DNA of 64,000 nt from Acinetobacter lanii. Lineage in GTDB: Bacteria > Pseudomonadota > Gammaproteobacteria > Pseudomonadales > Moraxellaceae. This document shows, one piece after another, positions 45,885-54,032 of the stretch. Each line of letters begins with the position of its first letter. Position 1 is the first letter of the stretch. The translations under genes were made by a program, and so were the position numbers. A model generated the notes under the pieces. The model saw only the letters and a list, made by a program, of their open reading frames with translations. It did no database searches and had not been told where the DNA came from. Location of the stretch: positions 2,294,001 through 2,358,000 of the forward strand of contig NZ_CP049916.1 in assembly GCF_011578285.1 (NCBI RefSeq), read 5' to 3'.

Positions 45885-46796
45885 TCAGCGAATAGCATTG
45901 ACCTTGCGTGTCAGTTTACGATTCGCTTTAAGATCTTTATAAAAATAGACAAACAGTCCAAACAATAAAATCACAGCCCCAAACAATACCATTAAAGTCA
46001 ATTTTTCATTGTTGAGTAATGCACCCACAATCATGGCAATCATTGGGGTCATCACCGTGGTTAAAGACAAGGTGGTGGCTTTGACATTTTTGACCAATTT
46101 AAAATAGCAGAACATCGCCAGTAAAGACGCCATAATCACTGCATAGACTAAGCCAATTAAAGACTGGGTGTTGGGCATATGATCAGGTGCATGTTGCCAA
46201 ATAAACGGCAACATGCCTAAGGCAAACACACTCGATACTACAATTGAACCGGTGGCTTGCGACATCGACTCCAACGGTGCATTGACCTGTTTAATCCAAT
46301 AAATTGAGGCTGAATAGACAAAGACACTGATCAGCATCAACACGATTCCCATCGGTTGGACATGCTGATTATTGCCGCCAACACAAATAATACCCAAACC
46401 GACAAGCGCGATGAGCATGCCGAGCCATTGCAAACGATGCAATTTCATTTGAAAAGCAAAATGCCCAATCAAGCCCGCCATGATCGGGGCCAGTCCAAAC
46501 ATCAACGCAATAATGCCTGAACTTAAATAGTTGGTCGCAGCATAAGTAAATATTTGCGAACCAATAAAACTACAGGCACCGGCTATATAACTATGAATCG
46601 AACGGCCATCTAAAGGCAACTTGGCTTTAAACAAAAACAGCAAGCATACTGCCAAAGGTAAGGCCAAGAAAAAGCGAAATGCCAATGACCATAATGGATA
46701 AAGGTCTGCCACACTCCAGACAATGGCGAGTGGCGTAGTCGACCAAATAAACACCAATAAGGCGTAGGTGACTATAATGTTGCTTTTAGAGGGCAT
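45885..46796 (-). CDS. EamA/DMT-family transporter
   Basis: 303 residues with about ten membrane helices in two EamA repeats (FIWSTTPLAIVWSVADLYPL first; MASLLAMFCYFKLVKNVKAT second). Typical drug/metabolite exporter; substrate unknown. Ends about 45 bp from the convergent PilZ gene. Confidence 0.88.
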   Translation of the reverse strand: MPSKSNIIVTYALLVFIWSTTPLAIVWSVADLYPLWSLAFRFFLALPLAVCLLFLFKAKLPLDGRSIHSYIAGACSFIGSQIFTYAATNYLSSGIIALMFGLAPIMAGLIGHFAFQMKLHRLQWLGMLIALVGLGIICVGGNNQHVQPMGIVLMLISVFVYSASIYWIKQVNAPLESMSQATGSIVVSSVFALGMLPFIWQHAPDHMPNTQSLIGLVYAVIMASLLAMFCYFKLVKNVKATTLSLTTVMTPMIAMIVGALLNNEKLTLMVLFGAVILLFGLFVYFYKDLKANRKLTRKVNAIR

Positions 46797-46823
46797 AGAT
46801 TCTCGAGAGGTTTAATTAGCCAA

Positions 46824-47294
46824 TTAGGGTGCTGTTTTACGTTTTTGTTTTTGGATGGTTTGATCAAGTGCACTTGAAAACTCACGCTTATCCCGCTCTG
46901 AAATCGGGGCTGGACCACCGGTTTGTACCCCTGCACCACGCAAGGTATCCATAAAATCACGCAGGTGTAAACGTGCTTTAATATTGGAAATGGTCCAAAT
47001 TTCACCCCGTGGGTTAATCGCAACACCGCCCTTTTCAATCACTTGTGCAGCGAGTGGAATATCTTGGGTCATGACAATGTCATGCTCTTTCATTCGCTCT
47101 ACAATTTCTTTATCCGCTTGGTCTGCACCCTGCATGACTTGAATCGAATTGATCCGCACTGACGGTGGAATACCGACATTTTGATTGGCAACGAAAGTCA
47201 CCTCAAGTTGATAACGATCTGATGCACGCAAAATCACTTCACGTAAAATTTTAGGTAATGCATCTGCATCAACCCAAAGTTTGAATGGCAACAC
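46824..47294 (-). CDS. YaiI/YqxD UPF0178 (DUF188) protein
   Basis: About 156 residues. The PIN-like fold shows [19 protein letters not shown], then the FVANQNV segment and [20 protein letters not shown], ending [12 protein letters not shown]. Function is unknown and possibly nuclease-like. There is no ATG at the start; GTG at 47294 is my choice, with TTG at 47306 an alternative. Co-directional with the upstream DMT gene, about 28 bp apart. Confidence 0.85.
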   Translation of the reverse strand: MLPFKLWVDADALPKILREVILRASDRYQLEVTFVANQNVGIPPSVRINSIQVMQGADQADKEIVERMKEHDIVMTQDIPLAAQVIEKGGVAINPRGEIWTISNIKARLHLRDFMDTLRGAGVQTGGPAPISERDKREFSSALDQTIQKQKRKTAP

Positions 47295-47576
47295 GTCTAT
47301 TCTCAAAATTCTGTTTGGACTAGTTTAACAAATGTCCCCCGACTTCGTGGGGATTATTGAAGCGATTCACTGATTTAAAGTTTGTGTTAACTTTTGAAGT
47401 TAAATCAATCAAAAGTGTCATAAATGACTTATAGAAAATAAGGACCAATGCCTGATTAATTTATAAATTTTTGGCATTACATTGTCCTAAAGTCTATACG
47501 CTTGATGCAATTTAGCGTTTTGTGATTTATCGCTCTTTATTCTAAACTGTGCCTTTAAAATACCTCATCATTTGAT

Positions 47577-49007
47577 ATGAACTCTCCCATTCAAAGTCAT
47601 CAGTCAGATCAGACTGAGGGTAATGGTCTTACCTTAAAAAGATCAATGACCAAACGTCATCTCATTATGCTCTCTCTCGGTGGCGCGATTGGTACAGGTT
47701 TATTTCTGAGCTCAGGTTCTGTAATTTCTCAAGCAGGTCCGATTGGCGCAGTGATCTCTTATTTCATTGGCGGTTTAATTGCCTATATGGTGATGCTCTG
47801 CCTCGGTGAATTGGCAGTCAATCAGCCGGTGACTGGTTCATTCGGTGCATTTGCATCCAACAACATTGGTCCCGGCACAGGCTATATGGTGTCTTGGATG
47901 TACTGGCTCGGCTGGTCAGCCACACTGGGCACTGAATTCACTGCGGCTGCACTACTCATGCAGGAATGGTTCCCGAGTATTTCGGTGTGGATCTGGACAC
48001 TTGTATTTGCCAGCGCCGTACTGATCTCCAATCTCACCTCGACTCGCTTTTTTGCCGAGTCTGAGTTTTGGTTGTCTTTGGTCAAAGTCGCAACCGTCGT
48101 GATCTTCATTGGACTCGGTTTAGCTGCAATTTTTGGTGTGGTGACTTATCAAGGTTATGACTCAGCCCCCTTGTTCAGCAATCTGACTGCACATGGTTGG
48201 TTCCCCAATGGCTTAATGCCGATTTTCACCACCATGCTGATTGTAAATTTTGCTTTTAACGGCACTGAAATGATCGGCATCGCGGCCGGAGAAACGGAAA
48301 ATCCGGCACGTGATGTCCCTAAAGCGATTCATGCTTCGGTGTGGCGTTTGATGATTTTCTTTGTCGGTACCATTATCGTGGTCAGCGCGTTATTGCCTTA
48401 TCAGGATGCAGGACTCAATGCGAATCATGGCGATGGTTTAAGTAATAGCCCCTTTGTATCGGTATTTAACTTTATCGGTATTCCTTACGCTGAAGACATC
48501 ATGCGTTTTGTGATTATCACCGCGTTACTGTCGACGGCTAACTCAGGTTTATATGCAGCATCACGTATGATGTGGGCTCTGTCCGTGCAAAAACAATTGC
48601 CAAAAGTGTTCGCTAAATTGACCAAATCCGGCACACCCATTGTGGCGATTTTAGTGACCATGATTGGTGGCTTACCGGGTCTTCTCTCTGAGCAGTTTGG
48701 TGCAGATGTGATCTTTAAAAACTTACTCGGCGTTGCAGCATTTACCATGGTCATCGTCTGGATGAGTATTTGTTGGAGTCAGTTTAACTTCCGTCGTAAA
48801 TGGCTGAAGTCTGGTCATGCTTTATCTGAACTTAAATTTAAAACACCGTGGTTTCCATTGGTGCCGATTTTAGGTTTTATCACCTGTACGGTGACTGGAC
48901 TCAGCATGGCAGCTGACCCTGAAATGCTGTCAGGTTTTATCGGCTGCTTACTCTTTATGGCTGCATGTTACGCAAGTTATTACTGGCTATATCACAATAA
49001 AAATTAA
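47577..49007 (+). CDS. amino-acid permease, APC family, paralogue A
   Basis: 476 residues with 12 membrane helices. The APC amino-acid transporter signature is in LIMLSLGGAIGTGLFLSSGS, then the FSAFAS-like GSFGAFASNNIGPGTGYMV and EFTAAALLMQEW. It resembles the GabP/AnsP/ProY (AAT) group; the substrate is not predictable. It is strongly similar to the permease at 49776 along its whole length. Confidence 0.92.
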   Translation: MNSPIQSHQSDQTEGNGLTLKRSMTKRHLIMLSLGGAIGTGLFLSSGSVISQAGPIGAVISYFIGGLIAYMVMLCLGELAVNQPVTGSFGAFASNNIGPGTGYMVSWMYWLGWSATLGTEFTAAALLMQEWFPSISVWIWTLVFASAVLISNLTSTRFFAESEFWLSLVKVATVVIFIGLGLAAIFGVVTYQGYDSAPLFSNLTAHGWFPNGLMPIFTTMLIVNFAFNGTEMIGIAAGETENPARDVPKAIHASVWRLMIFFVGTIIVVSALLPYQDAGLNANHGDGLSNSPFVSVFNFIGIPYAEDIMRFVIITALLSTANSGLYAASRMMWALSVQKQLPKVFAKLTKSGTPIVAILVTMIGGLPGLLSEQFGADVIFKNLLGVAAFTMVIVWMSICWSQFNFRRKWLKSGHALSELKFKTPWFPLVPILGFITCTVTGLSMAADPEMLSGFIGCLLFMAACYASYYWLYHNKN

Positions 49008-49027
49008 GAAAAATTTTACGTATTCTT

Positions 49028-49071
49028 ACACATCATTCGTGTTATATATTCATCCAATACGAATGATGTGT
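49028..49071. other. long stem-loop after permease A
   Basis: Stem of 13 perfect pairs (ACACATCATTCGT/ACGAATGATGTGT), extended to about 16 with a wobble pair, around a 12-base loop. There is no T-run on either side, so it is not a classic terminator. Confidence 0.55.
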
Positions 49072-49203
49072 CATCAAGCTGACACAATTCAACGTTACCT
49101 TTTTTATAAAACGGCGAACATTTAAAATTATGACTAGACAAGTCATCATAAACATTCTACAAATTAAAAAAATAACGAATAATCAATAAATAAGGAGAAA
49201 AAT

Positions 49204-49491
49204 ATGCACTTACATACAAATAATATCAAGATAGAACTAAACTCTAATTTTTTAGATCAATTGATTCAGAATGATTGTCTTAAAATCAATGGCTCCATCA
49301 TATCTTCAACACACTTGATGTTTGAATTTGAAGCATTGATCGAAGAAGAAGAAGAAATTGTTTTTGATGTCTACTATGATCAAAATCATGATTTTCTGAA
49401 AATTCACACTGATGAAGATTATGAGCGTTCTTTTAATGAATACTTTAGAGCAGATCAATTTAGGCATGCAAAAATTGAAATGTTGCAATAA
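49204..49491 (+). CDS. small acidic protein, unknown
   Basis: 95 residues, with a strong AAGGAG Shine-Dalgarno site 6 bp before the ATG. Acidic (a run EEEEE near 55, several DE pairs), soluble, with predicted mixed alpha/beta. No family is recognised. It lies between permease A and the first tRNA-Glu. Confidence 0.7.
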   Translation: MHLHTNNIKIELNSNFLDQLIQNDCLKINGSIISSTHLMFEFEALIEEEEEIVFDVYYDQNHDFLKIHTDEDYERSFNEYFRADQFRHAKIEMLQ

Positions 49492-49546
49492 ATGTATTTT
49501 TTTAAATCAATTGAATTGCTTAAATAGAATATACGCAACAATCTGT

Positions 49547-49575
49547 TTGACAGCACCCTAAAAACTCCCTACCAT
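49547..49575 (+). promoter_or_regulatory. promoter of the first tRNA-Glu
   Basis: -35 TTGACA at 49547-49552, a 17-base spacer and -10 TACCAT at 49570-49575. The tRNA starts 18 bp past the -10. Confidence 0.7.
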
Positions 49576-49592
49576 ACGCATCACCTCGCAAC

Positions 49593-49668
49593 GTCCCTAT
49601 CGTCTAGAGGCCTAGGACATCGCCCTTTCACGGCGGTAACCGGGGTTCGAATCCCCGTAGGGACGCCA
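49593..49668 (+). tRNA. gltT: tRNA-Glu (UUC)
   Basis: A 76-nt cloverleaf including the encoded CCA, with anticodon loop CTTTCAC (anticodon UUC) and GGTTCGAATCC in the T-arm. Identical to three copies at 51.5-51.8 kb. It precedes permease B. Confidence 0.97.
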
Positions 49669-49715
49669 TCTATTCGCTATTCTTCATAGCACACCTAATA
49701 ATTACTATTCTTTGA

Positions 49716-49743
49716 TTGCAGATTTGTTGTATTTGACTACAAT
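49716..49743 (+). promoter_or_regulatory. candidate promoter of permease B
   Basis: TTGCAG, a 16-base spacer, then TACAAT, about 32 bp before the permease B ATG. Confidence 0.45.
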
Positions 49744-49775
49744 ATCGCCCTCACACTTTATTAATTTATTCATTT

Positions 49776-51182
49776 ATGCACTCATCTCCGAATGATGCTT
49801 CGCATCAGGGCAATTCTGCGCCTTTAAAACGCGCTATGAGTACTCGACATCTTGTGATGATTTCGCTTGGCGGCGCAATCGGAACAGGCCTATTTTTAGG
49901 GTCGGGTGAAGTCATTGCACAAACGGGGCCAGTTGGTGCCATTATCTCCTATTTTTTAGGCGGTATTATCGCTTATATGGTAATGCTGTGTTTAGGCGAA
50001 CTTGCCGTTCATATGCCTGAATCCGGCTCTTTTGGATCATATGCTCAACAATACATTGGACCAGGTACCGGTTATACCATCACTTGGCTGTATTGGTTGA
50101 CTTGGTCTGCCACACTTGGGACTGAATTCACTGCTGCTGCACTTTTAATGCAAGAGTGGTTTCCACAAGTGTCTGTTTGGTTATGGACCATTATTTTTGC
50201 AGCCATAGTCTTTGGCTTAAACATGAGTTCAACACGTTGGTTTGCTGAATCCGAATTTTGGCTTGCTTTAGTCAAAGTGATTACCGTGATTGCCTTTATT
50301 ATTTTTGGTTTATTGGCAATCTTCGGCATCGTGTCTTATCAAGGGTACGAATCTGCACCACTGTTTAGCAATTTAACTGCCGATGGTTGGTTCCCTCAAG
50401 GGCTATTCCCTATTTTCACCACCATGTTGATCGTCAATTTTGCGTTCTCTGGAACAGAATTGATTGGGGTCGCTGCTGGTGAAACCAAAGATCCTGCCAA
50501 AAATGTACCGAAAGCCATCAATACAGCCATTTGGCGTTTGTTGATTTTCTTTGTCGGTACGATTGTCGTTATCAGCGCATTATTACCGCATCAAATGGCG
50601 GGATTGGACGCTGAAGGCGTCAGTAGCAGTCCATTCGTGACCGTGTTTAATAACATTGGGATTCCTTATGCCGAAGATATTATTCGCTTTGTGATTATTA
50701 CGGCATTGCTCTCTGCTGCAAACTCAGGCTTATTTGCGGCATCACGTATGATGTGGTCATTGTCCGATAAGAAACAACTGCCTGCTGTGTTCTCCAAAGT
50801 CAGCAGTCGAGGTATTCCGTATGTGGCGGTAATTGTGACCATGTTTGGCGCACTTCCGGGCTTATTGTCTGAACAGTTTGCGCCTGAAACGATTTTCAAA
50901 AATCTTTTAGGGATTGCTGCGTTTACCATGGTGGTGGTCTGGATGAGCATTTGCTTAAGCCAATACAATTTTCGTCGTCAATGGTATAAACAAGGGCGTA
51001 CTGCGCAAGAGCTGGGCTTTGCAGCACCGTTGTTCCCAATCGTACCGATTTTAGGTTTCTTATTCTGCTTGATCACCTGTATCAGTATGGTGTTTGACCC
51101 TGAAATGGTGGCGGGCTTTATTGGTTGCTTAATCTTTATTGCAGGCTGTTACCTCAGCTATTATGTTTTCTATCGAAAATAG
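49776..51182 (+). CDS. amino-acid permease, APC family, paralogue B
   Basis: 468 residues with 12 membrane helices. It repeats nearly every signature of paralogue A: MISLGGAIGTGLFLGSGEVI, EFTAAALLMQEWFPQVSVWL and AGETKDPAKNVPKAINTAIW. The first copy has GFIGCLLFMA where this has GFIGCLIFIA at the C-terminus. A terminator follows directly. The genes are probably an old tandem duplication that now flanks a tRNA-Glu gene. Confidence 0.92.
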   Translation: MHSSPNDASHQGNSAPLKRAMSTRHLVMISLGGAIGTGLFLGSGEVIAQTGPVGAIISYFLGGIIAYMVMLCLGELAVHMPESGSFGSYAQQYIGPGTGYTITWLYWLTWSATLGTEFTAAALLMQEWFPQVSVWLWTIIFAAIVFGLNMSSTRWFAESEFWLALVKVITVIAFIIFGLLAIFGIVSYQGYESAPLFSNLTADGWFPQGLFPIFTTMLIVNFAFSGTELIGVAAGETKDPAKNVPKAINTAIWRLLIFFVGTIVVISALLPHQMAGLDAEGVSSSPFVTVFNNIGIPYAEDIIRFVIITALLSAANSGLFAASRMMWSLSDKKQLPAVFSKVSSRGIPYVAVIVTMFGALPGLLSEQFAPETIFKNLLGIAAFTMVVVWMSICLSQYNFRRQWYKQGRTAQELGFAAPLFPIVPILGFLFCLITCISMVFDPEMVAGFIGCLIFIAGCYLSYYVFYRK

Positions 51183-51192
51183 CTTTAATGTT

Positions 51193-51221
51193 AAAGAGCA
51201 GTCCTTGACTGCTCTTTTTTT
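51193..51221 (+). terminator. intrinsic terminator of permease B
   Basis: Perfect 11-bp stem AAAGAGCAGTC/GACTGCTCTTT with a CTT loop and seven T. Confidence 0.9.
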
Positions 51222-51444
51222 GTCTACTCATTTTGAATAAGTGCATAAACCTAACTCGGAAAATCATATTTCCCATATATCAATATTCGATCACACTCGA
51301 TTTACTGTCATTGCATTTTCAATTTTTCAAAGCATTCACCAAGTCACCAACAGCTAAAAATGCTTAATTTAAAAGCATATTTCAGTAATTTGTTTTGTTT
51401 TTATTCAGTTGATACGCTTTTTCGCATTTCTGTTAGAAAAAGGT

Positions 51445-51473
51445 TTGACACATTCTCATATCCACCCTAATAT
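51445..51473 (+). promoter_or_regulatory. promoter of the three-copy tRNA-Glu cluster
   Basis: -35 TTGACA, a 17-base spacer and -10 TAATAT. The first tRNA starts 18 bp downstream, exactly the spacing seen at the single tRNA-Glu. Confidence 0.75.
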
Positions 51474-51490
51474 ACGCCCACCTCTGAAAC

Positions 51491-51566
51491 GTCCCTATCG
51501 TCTAGAGGCCTAGGACATCGCCCTTTCACGGCGGTAACCGGGGTTCGAATCCCCGTAGGGACGCCA
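51491..51566 (+). tRNA. gltT: tRNA-Glu (UUC), copy 2
   Basis: Identical to the copy at 49593-49668; anticodon UUC with encoded CCA. First tRNA of the three-copy transcript. Confidence 0.97.
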
Positions 51567-51592
51567 ATTTCAGAAGTATGTATGTTTATTTA

Positions 51593-51668
51593 GTCCCTAT
51601 CGTCTAGAGGCCTAGGACATCGCCCTTTCACGGCGGTAACCGGGGTTCGAATCCCCGTAGGGACGCCA
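51593..51668 (+). tRNA. gltT: tRNA-Glu (UUC), copy 3
   Basis: Identical sequence, 26 bp after copy 2. Confidence 0.97.
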
Positions 51669-51716
51669 TTAATGTTCACTTTAAGTGAAACGGTTTAAAC
51701 CTATTTACTTCGCACT

Positions 51717-51792
51717 GTCCCTATCGTCTAGAGGCCTAGGACATCGCCCTTTCACGGCGGTAACCGGGGTTCGAATCCCCGTAGGGACGCCA
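51717..51792 (+). tRNA. gltT: tRNA-Glu (UUC), copy 4
   Basis: Identical sequence, 48 bp after copy 3. A terminator follows. Confidence 0.97.
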
Positions 51793-51815
51793 TATTCAAG
51801 ATGGTAACATCTTAT

Positions 51816-51847
51816 AAAAAGCCCAAGCATTGCGACTTGGGCTTTTT
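51816..51847. terminator. terminator of the tRNA cluster, bidirectional
   Basis: Stem AAAAAGCCCAAG/CTTGGGCTTTTT with an eight-base loop and a T-run. It also serves the convergent peptidase gene. Confidence 0.88.
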
Positions 51848-51869
51848 TTTGTTTAAAAATATCAAGCGA

Positions 51870-52511
51870 TCATTGTCGTGCGACTTCAACCAAAGCTTTA
51901 GACTGAAAAATCGCCTGAGGCGAAATGACCGTTTCATTCAGTGGAATACGCTGACCATAACGTTTCTTCATCAATGCTTGAACCTCAGCATCTGCTAGAC
52001 GAAACTGTTTAAGTTTTTGCAAGGGTGCCAATTCAATCCCCAAAGCATAGGCATAGGCTTTCCACACAATTTCGGAACAATAAATCGCTCGGTCATCCCA
52101 CTCGAAATATAGGTCGTAGGGTTTAGCTAAATAACGTTCTGCAGCCGTCACTAAGGCTTGTTTTTGTGTATGGCTTAAACCGAATTTCAAACGTTTTACC
52201 ACATAGTGATATTGCTCACCTCGCTCAATCCATTTTTTGATTGGCGTATATTGAACAGGTTGAATCGCCTCAAGCACCCAAAACTGCTGATTGCGCTGAA
52301 CTACCAATCCCATATGACTATAAGGTGACAGGGTCGCTTTTTGAATACTGGTACTCTGCGCAGATTTAGACTGATGAAAAATGATATCACCTGTCTGTAG
52401 TCCAATTGAAAGTGATTGTGCATAGGCTTCTATAGCGAGCACAGTGAACCACATCAAGGTGATGATTTCGATAGTGCTTTTTATAAGGATTTTAATGGTC
52501 ATTTTTATCAT
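51870..52511 (-). CDS. YiiX/YebB-type papain-like (NlpC/P60 superfamily) hydrolase, exported
   Basis: 213 residues. An N-terminal hydrophobic signal (about 8-28, ending AYA) suggests a periplasmic enzyme. The permuted papain-like fold shows TGDIIFHQSKSA (about 41), PYSHMGLVVQRN with the active His, and IYCSEIVWKAY with the nucleophile Cys (about 144). YiiX-like enzymes are thought to hydrolyse amides or thioesters, including lipid- or peptide-linked ones; the substrate here is unknown. The ATG at 52511 is used; 52502 is an alternative. Confidence 0.82.
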   Translation of the reverse strand: MIKMTIKILIKSTIEIITLMWFTVLAIEAYAQSLSIGLQTGDIIFHQSKSAQSTSIQKATLSPYSHMGLVVQRNQQFWVLEAIQPVQYTPIKKWIERGEQYHYVVKRLKFGLSHTQKQALVTAAERYLAKPYDLYFEWDDRAIYCSEIVWKAYAYALGIELAPLQKLKQFRLADAEVQALMKKRYGQRIPLNETVISPQAIFQSKALVEVARQ

Positions 52512-52592
52512 CTAAATGATCATGAGTGCCTCATAAAAGCCTGTCAAAGCGCAAACTTTTAGGACACTTCTAGGATGCATTGATAAATCCAT

Positions 52593-53837
52593 TTAAGCCG
52601 ATTTTCGTGAATTCAACTGTCCTTTGACCACAGCGGTTAGATTGCCTTTTAAATATTTAAAAAACACTTTAAGCGGAGATAATTTTGGATTCGGGGCTTT
52701 GCCTTCAGCAATCGTTTTGAATTGCGCGGCATACCAAATAATTTCCATGATCGCCATTTTATCCACCATCGGAATCCCAGTTTTAATCGGCTTAACCGCA
52801 TATTTGACATTTTGCCCTGCAATCAATTCATGCGCTAAATCCGTTTCCACTGCCAACGGTCGTGCTAAACCAATAAAATCACAAGCACCACTCGCCAACG
52901 CATCATTCATACCTTTTGCAGTACGAAAGCCTCCAGTCACCATTAAAGCGCATTTGACCTGCTTGCGAATGCTTTCAGCAAAATCTAGAAAATAAGCTTC
53001 TCGGGCAACGGTGCTTTGTTTACGCTTATCTGCTTTTACGCCTGCCATGGCAGGTGCTTCATAGGAACCGCCTGAAATTTCAATCAGATCAATCCCTGCC
53101 TCATCAATAGCCTTAAACACATAAATAACTTCTTCCTCAGTGATGCCACCACGTTGGAAATCTGCAGAATTTAATTTCACAGTGACCAAGAAATCCTTTG
53201 AGGTGGCTGTGCGTACCGCTTTATAGACCTCTAATAAAAAGCGACTTCGATTTTCAATTGAGCCACCCCATTGATCTTGGCGTTTATTGGTTAAAGGGGA
53301 TAAAAACTCACTGATCAAATAACCATGCGCGCCATGCAATTGCACCCCTTCAAAGCCTGCTTTTTCACAGATTGCAGCAGCATTGGCGAAGCGTTGAATA
53401 ATGTCGAGAATTTCCGTTTCTGTCAGTTCACGTGGCGTGGCAAATGTGGTGGCAAGCATCGGACTAAACGGGACTGCTGACGGCGCTACAGTCTCTTTAT
53501 TTAAGCCTTTGGGACATTGACGACCCGGATGTGACAATTGAATCAATTGCACCATGCCATGCTTCTTACCCACTTCTGCCCATTGTTTTAGTTTGGCTAA
53601 GTCACGCTCAGTTTCAATCACCACCACGCCCGGCTCATTTTTGGCACGGAAATCCACCATCACATTGCCGGTAATTGCACAACCTAACCCACCTTTGGCC
53701 CAAGCCTCATATAAGCCCAAATGCAAATGATTTGGCTCACCTGCGGTATTGGCAAGCGCTTCACTCATGGCTCCTTTGATGATGCGATTTTTAAAGGTGG
53801 TATTGCGTATTTTAAATGTGCTTGAAAGTTGGTTCAT
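52593..53837 (-). CDS. NADH:flavin oxidoreductase of the Old Yellow Enzyme family
   Basis: 414 residues in one TIM barrel with FMN: IKGAMSEALANTAGEPN near the N-terminus, the active-site pair in LHGAHGYLISEFLSPLTNKR, then the QWGGSIENRSRFLLEVYKAV region, and FIGLARPLAVE late. It is a stand-alone OYE without the C-terminal FAD/NAD domain of 2,4-dienoyl-CoA reductase. It reduces activated alkenes or nitro compounds; the substrate is unknown. The promoter upstream contains a perfect palindrome. Divergent in role from the adjacent yej operon, although on the same strand. Confidence 0.88.
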   Translation of the reverse strand: MNQLSSTFKIRNTTFKNRIIKGAMSEALANTAGEPNHLHLGLYEAWAKGGLGCAITGNVMVDFRAKNEPGVVVIETERDLAKLKQWAEVGKKHGMVQLIQLSHPGRQCPKGLNKETVAPSAVPFSPMLATTFATPRELTETEILDIIQRFANAAAICEKAGFEGVQLHGAHGYLISEFLSPLTNKRQDQWGGSIENRSRFLLEVYKAVRTATSKDFLVTVKLNSADFQRGGITEEEVIYVFKAIDEAGIDLIEISGGSYEAPAMAGVKADKRKQSTVAREAYFLDFAESIRKQVKCALMVTGGFRTAKGMNDALASGACDFIGLARPLAVETDLAHELIAGQNVKYAVKPIKTGIPMVDKMAIMEIIWYAAQFKTIAEGKAPNPKLSPLKVFFKYLKGNLTAVVKGQLNSRKSA

Positions 53838-53950
53838 GAATATATTCTCTCGGTGACAGGCTATTTATTATTGTTGCGATGACGCTCATTTGTCCTTGAG
53901 CACGATCAAAATGCTGCATCCTGATCGCATACAAACGGGTGATAAGATTC

Positions 53951-53981
53951 AGTGTAGATTTGACAATGTATAATGTCAAAT
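53951..53981 (-). promoter_or_regulatory. promoter with overlapping palindromic operator upstream of the OYE gene
   Basis: On the minus strand -35 TTGACA, a 17-base spacer, -10 TACACT. The perfect inverted repeat ATTTGACA/TGTCAAAT (53958-53981, eight-base centre) covers the -35 and spacer. A TetR- or MarR-type repressor site is likely; the regulator is unknown. Confidence 0.6.
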
Positions 53982-54032
53982 TAAAGCATGTATCACTTTT
54001 TGCTCTGCCTCATCCACACACATCAAGGCAAA

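Larger units (their letters stand above)
51183..51490. other. gap between permease B and tRNA-Glu cluster
   Basis: 308 bp: the permease terminator, then a tRNA promoter at the right end. Nothing else is seen. Confidence 0.6.

Noticed and set aside
49593..51792. tRNA-Glu repeats as mobile-element attachment sites
   Set aside because: No integrase, no partial tRNA copy and no flanking direct repeat beyond the tRNAs themselves; they are full functional genes with promoter and terminator.
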